A stretch of 64,000 nucleotides of DNA from assembly GCA_018268995.1 (NCBI GenBank), contig JAFDVL010000046.1, positions 46,521 through 110,520 on the forward strand. Direction: 5' to 3'. Position 1 is the stretch's first letter, and each line of letters begins with the position of its first letter. A program made the translations under genes and the position numbers. This stretch comes from Acidobacteriota bacterium (GTDB lineage: Bacteria; Acidobacteriota; Blastocatellia; RBC074). The notes under the pieces are model-generated. The model did no database searches and was not told the origin of the DNA. It saw nothing but the letters and a program-made list of their open reading frames with translations. Of the stretch, positions 62,467 through 64,000 are shown piece by piece.

Positions 62467-62549
62467 AAGTTTCTGGGGGTGAGTTTCGAGTTTCGAGAAT
62501 CAATGATGAAGCTATGCAGCGATTCCATCGCAAAACTCAACACTCAACA

Positions 62550-63779
62550 CTACTTCAACAAAACTGCTTCGACCAATTCGCCTGCTTCATAGCCTTTGCG
62601 ATCTTCGGGCACCACGATCAATGTGTCTGCTTGCATAAATGCGACGACATCAGATGATCCTGCCCATTTGAGTGGTTCAACTTCTGCCCTGCCATTGCGA
62701 ATTACTAATCGCGCAGGCTGATGACTGCGACGGGGCGGCGCGCCTTTGACTGCGGTGGCAGTGTGCGCAAAAACACGTGGCAAATGAAGCTCGGTTACGC
62801 CTTGCATTTTCAGCAACGCTGGACGAGCAAAAATGTGAAATGACACGGCGACGGAAACGGGATTGCCGGGTAATCCGAAAATTAATGTTTCGCCCAGTTT
62901 CGCAAACACCGTGGGCTTGCCAGGATGCATGGCAACTTTTTCGACCAGAATTTCTGCGCCTAATTCCTTGAGTGCAGGCTTCACTAAATCATAATCGCCC
63001 ATCGAAACGCCACCTGACAGCATCACGACATCTGCAATCGCCGCCGCTTCGGCAATGGCAAGTTTTGTTTCGTTGAAATCATCGCGAACGACGCCCGCAC
63101 TCAGCACTTCGGCCCCAGCCGCTTGTGCATATCCGGCAAGCGAAAATGTGTTGGAGTTGCGAATCTGTGCAGCGGATGGTTTTTCCCAGACCTCAACTAA
63201 TTCGCTTCCTGTTGATAGCAATACAAGTCGAGGTCGAACACTGACTTCGACCATCGCATAGCCAAAACTTGCCAGCACAGCGGCAGCTGCGGGCGAAATT
63301 ACCGCGCCTGCTTGCAGCATTAAATTTCCGGCTTTGGCTTCGATGCCGCGCGGCGTAATGTTTTGGTTTGGCCGGGTCGGTTCGTAAAGCTCAACCACGC
63401 CATTGTTGACGCTGATGACTTCGATTTTCTGGACAGAATCGGCTCCTGCCGGGACGGGCGCACCTGTCATAATTCGTACCGCTTCACCCACGCCTACAAA
63501 ACCGCTGAAGGCTTGTCCTGCAACGGCTTCACCAATTTCTTTGAGCTGTGCAGGCTGATCTGGTCGGGCAGTGGCGACATCTACAGAGCGCACGGCATAT
63601 CCATCCATCCGGGCACGATCAAAAGGCGGCAAGTCGAGGTCGGAAATGATGTCCTGTCGCAGCACCCGCCCAAGCGCATCTGCCAGCGGAACCTCTTCTT
63701 TATTGTTCGTCGCCGTGGGAGTGTGGGCCAGGATAATGTCGAGCGCATCTTCAATTCGGAGCATATCTTTTGGTGCCAC
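62550..63779 (-). CDS. moeA: Molybdopterin molybdenumtransferase
   Basis: 409 residues. MoeA domains in order: N-terminal LPPFDRARMDGYAVRSVD, the central domain with IMTGAPVPAGADSV, then LSTGSELVEV, VMLSGGVSMGDYDLVKPALK and LIFGLPGNPVSVAVSF, and a C-terminal beta domain. It inserts molybdenum into adenylylated molybdopterin. Its gene precedes moaC, and its start is 190 nt from the tRNA 3' end. Confidence 0.97.
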   Translation of the reverse strand: MAPKDMLRIEDALDIILAHTPTATNNKEEVPLADALGRVLRQDIISDLDLPPFDRARMDGYAVRSVDVATARPDQPAQLKEIGEAVAGQAFSGFVGVGEAVRIMTGAPVPAGADSVQKIEVISVNNGVVELYEPTRPNQNITPRGIEAKAGNLMLQAGAVISPAAAAVLASFGYAMVEVSVRPRLVLLSTGSELVEVWEKPSAAQIRNSNTFSLAGYAQAAGAEVLSAGVVRDDFNETKLAIAEAAAIADVVMLSGGVSMGDYDLVKPALKELGAEILVEKVAMHPGKPTVFAKLGETLIFGLPGNPVSVAVSFHIFARPALLKMQGVTELHLPRVFAHTATAVKGAPPRRSHQPARLVIRNGRAEVEPLKWAGSSDVVAFMQADTLIVVPEDRKGYEAGELVEAVLLK

Positions 63780-63894
63780 AGCTTACCATAGATTGCCGGA
63801 GATTAAAGGCTCTGAAGGCGAGAATCTCGCGGCTCTGCAAGTTTATAAATTGCGAAGCATTTTCTCTGAAAAACTAGGTGAAGCGATAGTTGCT

Positions 63895-63932
63895 AAAAGA
63901 GAAAAGCCGCCCGACATTGAAGCGAGCGGCTT
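63895..63932 (-). terminator. Terminator downstream of the partial tRNA
   Basis: On the minus strand a hairpin (AAGCCGC pairing with GCGGCTT, 63904-63910 and 63926-63932) is followed by TTTTCTCTTTT. It lies about 40 nt past the 3' end of the tRNA. Confidence 0.8.
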
Positions 63933-63969
63933 ATGAAAAGAAGACTTATGAGTAACGTTTTATGATGAA

Positions 63970-64000
<31 letters not shown>

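Overview
The window reads as chromosomal DNA of an acidobacterium, most likely class Blastocatellia. The best markers are a secreted protein of the acidobacterial VWFA-related family (55036-56013), a large FG-GAP/DUF11 surface protein, a Wzx/Wzy exopolysaccharide locus with an N-terminal-helix LuxR regulator, and type IVa pilus genes in the order pilB-pilT-pilC-pilS-pilR-pilA. Intergenic spaces hold many long imperfect palindromes. No phage, insertion sequence or CRISPR array is visible. The taxonomic call is inference from gene content, not from a marker-gene search. Layout: (1) 1-25274, almost all on the minus strand, is an exopolysaccharide/capsule locus. In transcription order it holds a LuxR-type regulator (26066-25395), a small Lys-rich protein, a Wza-type export protein, a Wzc-type tyrosine autokinase fused to a HEAT-like tail, a Wzx flippase, a Wzy polymerase, glycosyltransferases, a DUF4097 protein, a 2OG-Fe(II) oxygenase, an SGNH-like protein with an MBOAT O-acyltransferase, a UDP-L-FucNAc pathway (RmlD-like reductase, CapE-type dehydratase, 2-epimerase) with a WbuB-like transferase, an O-antigen ligase/polymerase, a FecR-like protein ending in ten consecutive cysteines, a TPR protein, a sugar-phosphate nucleotidyltransferase and two SDR sugar enzymes (the last cut by the window edge). 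(2) 26067-32220 has an AT-rich regulatory gap of about 1 kb, a winged-helix/TolB-like regulator and a 1308-residue FG-GAP protein with seven near-identical 67-residue repeats. (3) 32331-38441 has a fatty acid desaturase and a minus-strand operon of prenyltransferase-repeat protein, DUF362 Tat protein, ABC permease, TPR protein and ABC ATPase. (4) 38474-46872 is the type IVa pilus cluster with a clear sigma-70 promoter upstream of pilB. (5) 47091-53679 is a divergent tripartite RND efflux system with a PadR regulator and a perfect palindromic operator candidate. (6) 53826-61033 holds a cyclase-family protein, the VWFA protein and a lysine/diaminopimelate cluster (dapB, dapA, dapD, a DinB-like protein, a DapE-like peptidase, a small protein). 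A recognisable lysine riboswitch with its own promoter and terminator precedes dapB. (7) 61106-63779 has an orphan CheR and the molybdenum-cofactor genes moaC and moeA, followed by the 3' end of a tRNA with its terminator at the right edge. How the parts fit: regions 1, 2 and 4 are all cell-surface functions (polysaccharide, large secreted repeat protein, pili). The strongest leads for undescribed biology are the poly-cysteine FecR-like protein in the polysaccharide operon, the tyrosine-kinase/HEAT fusion, the two-domain LuxR regulator with the long AT-rich gap beside it, and the dispersed palindromic repeats, several of which supply the stop codon of the preceding gene.
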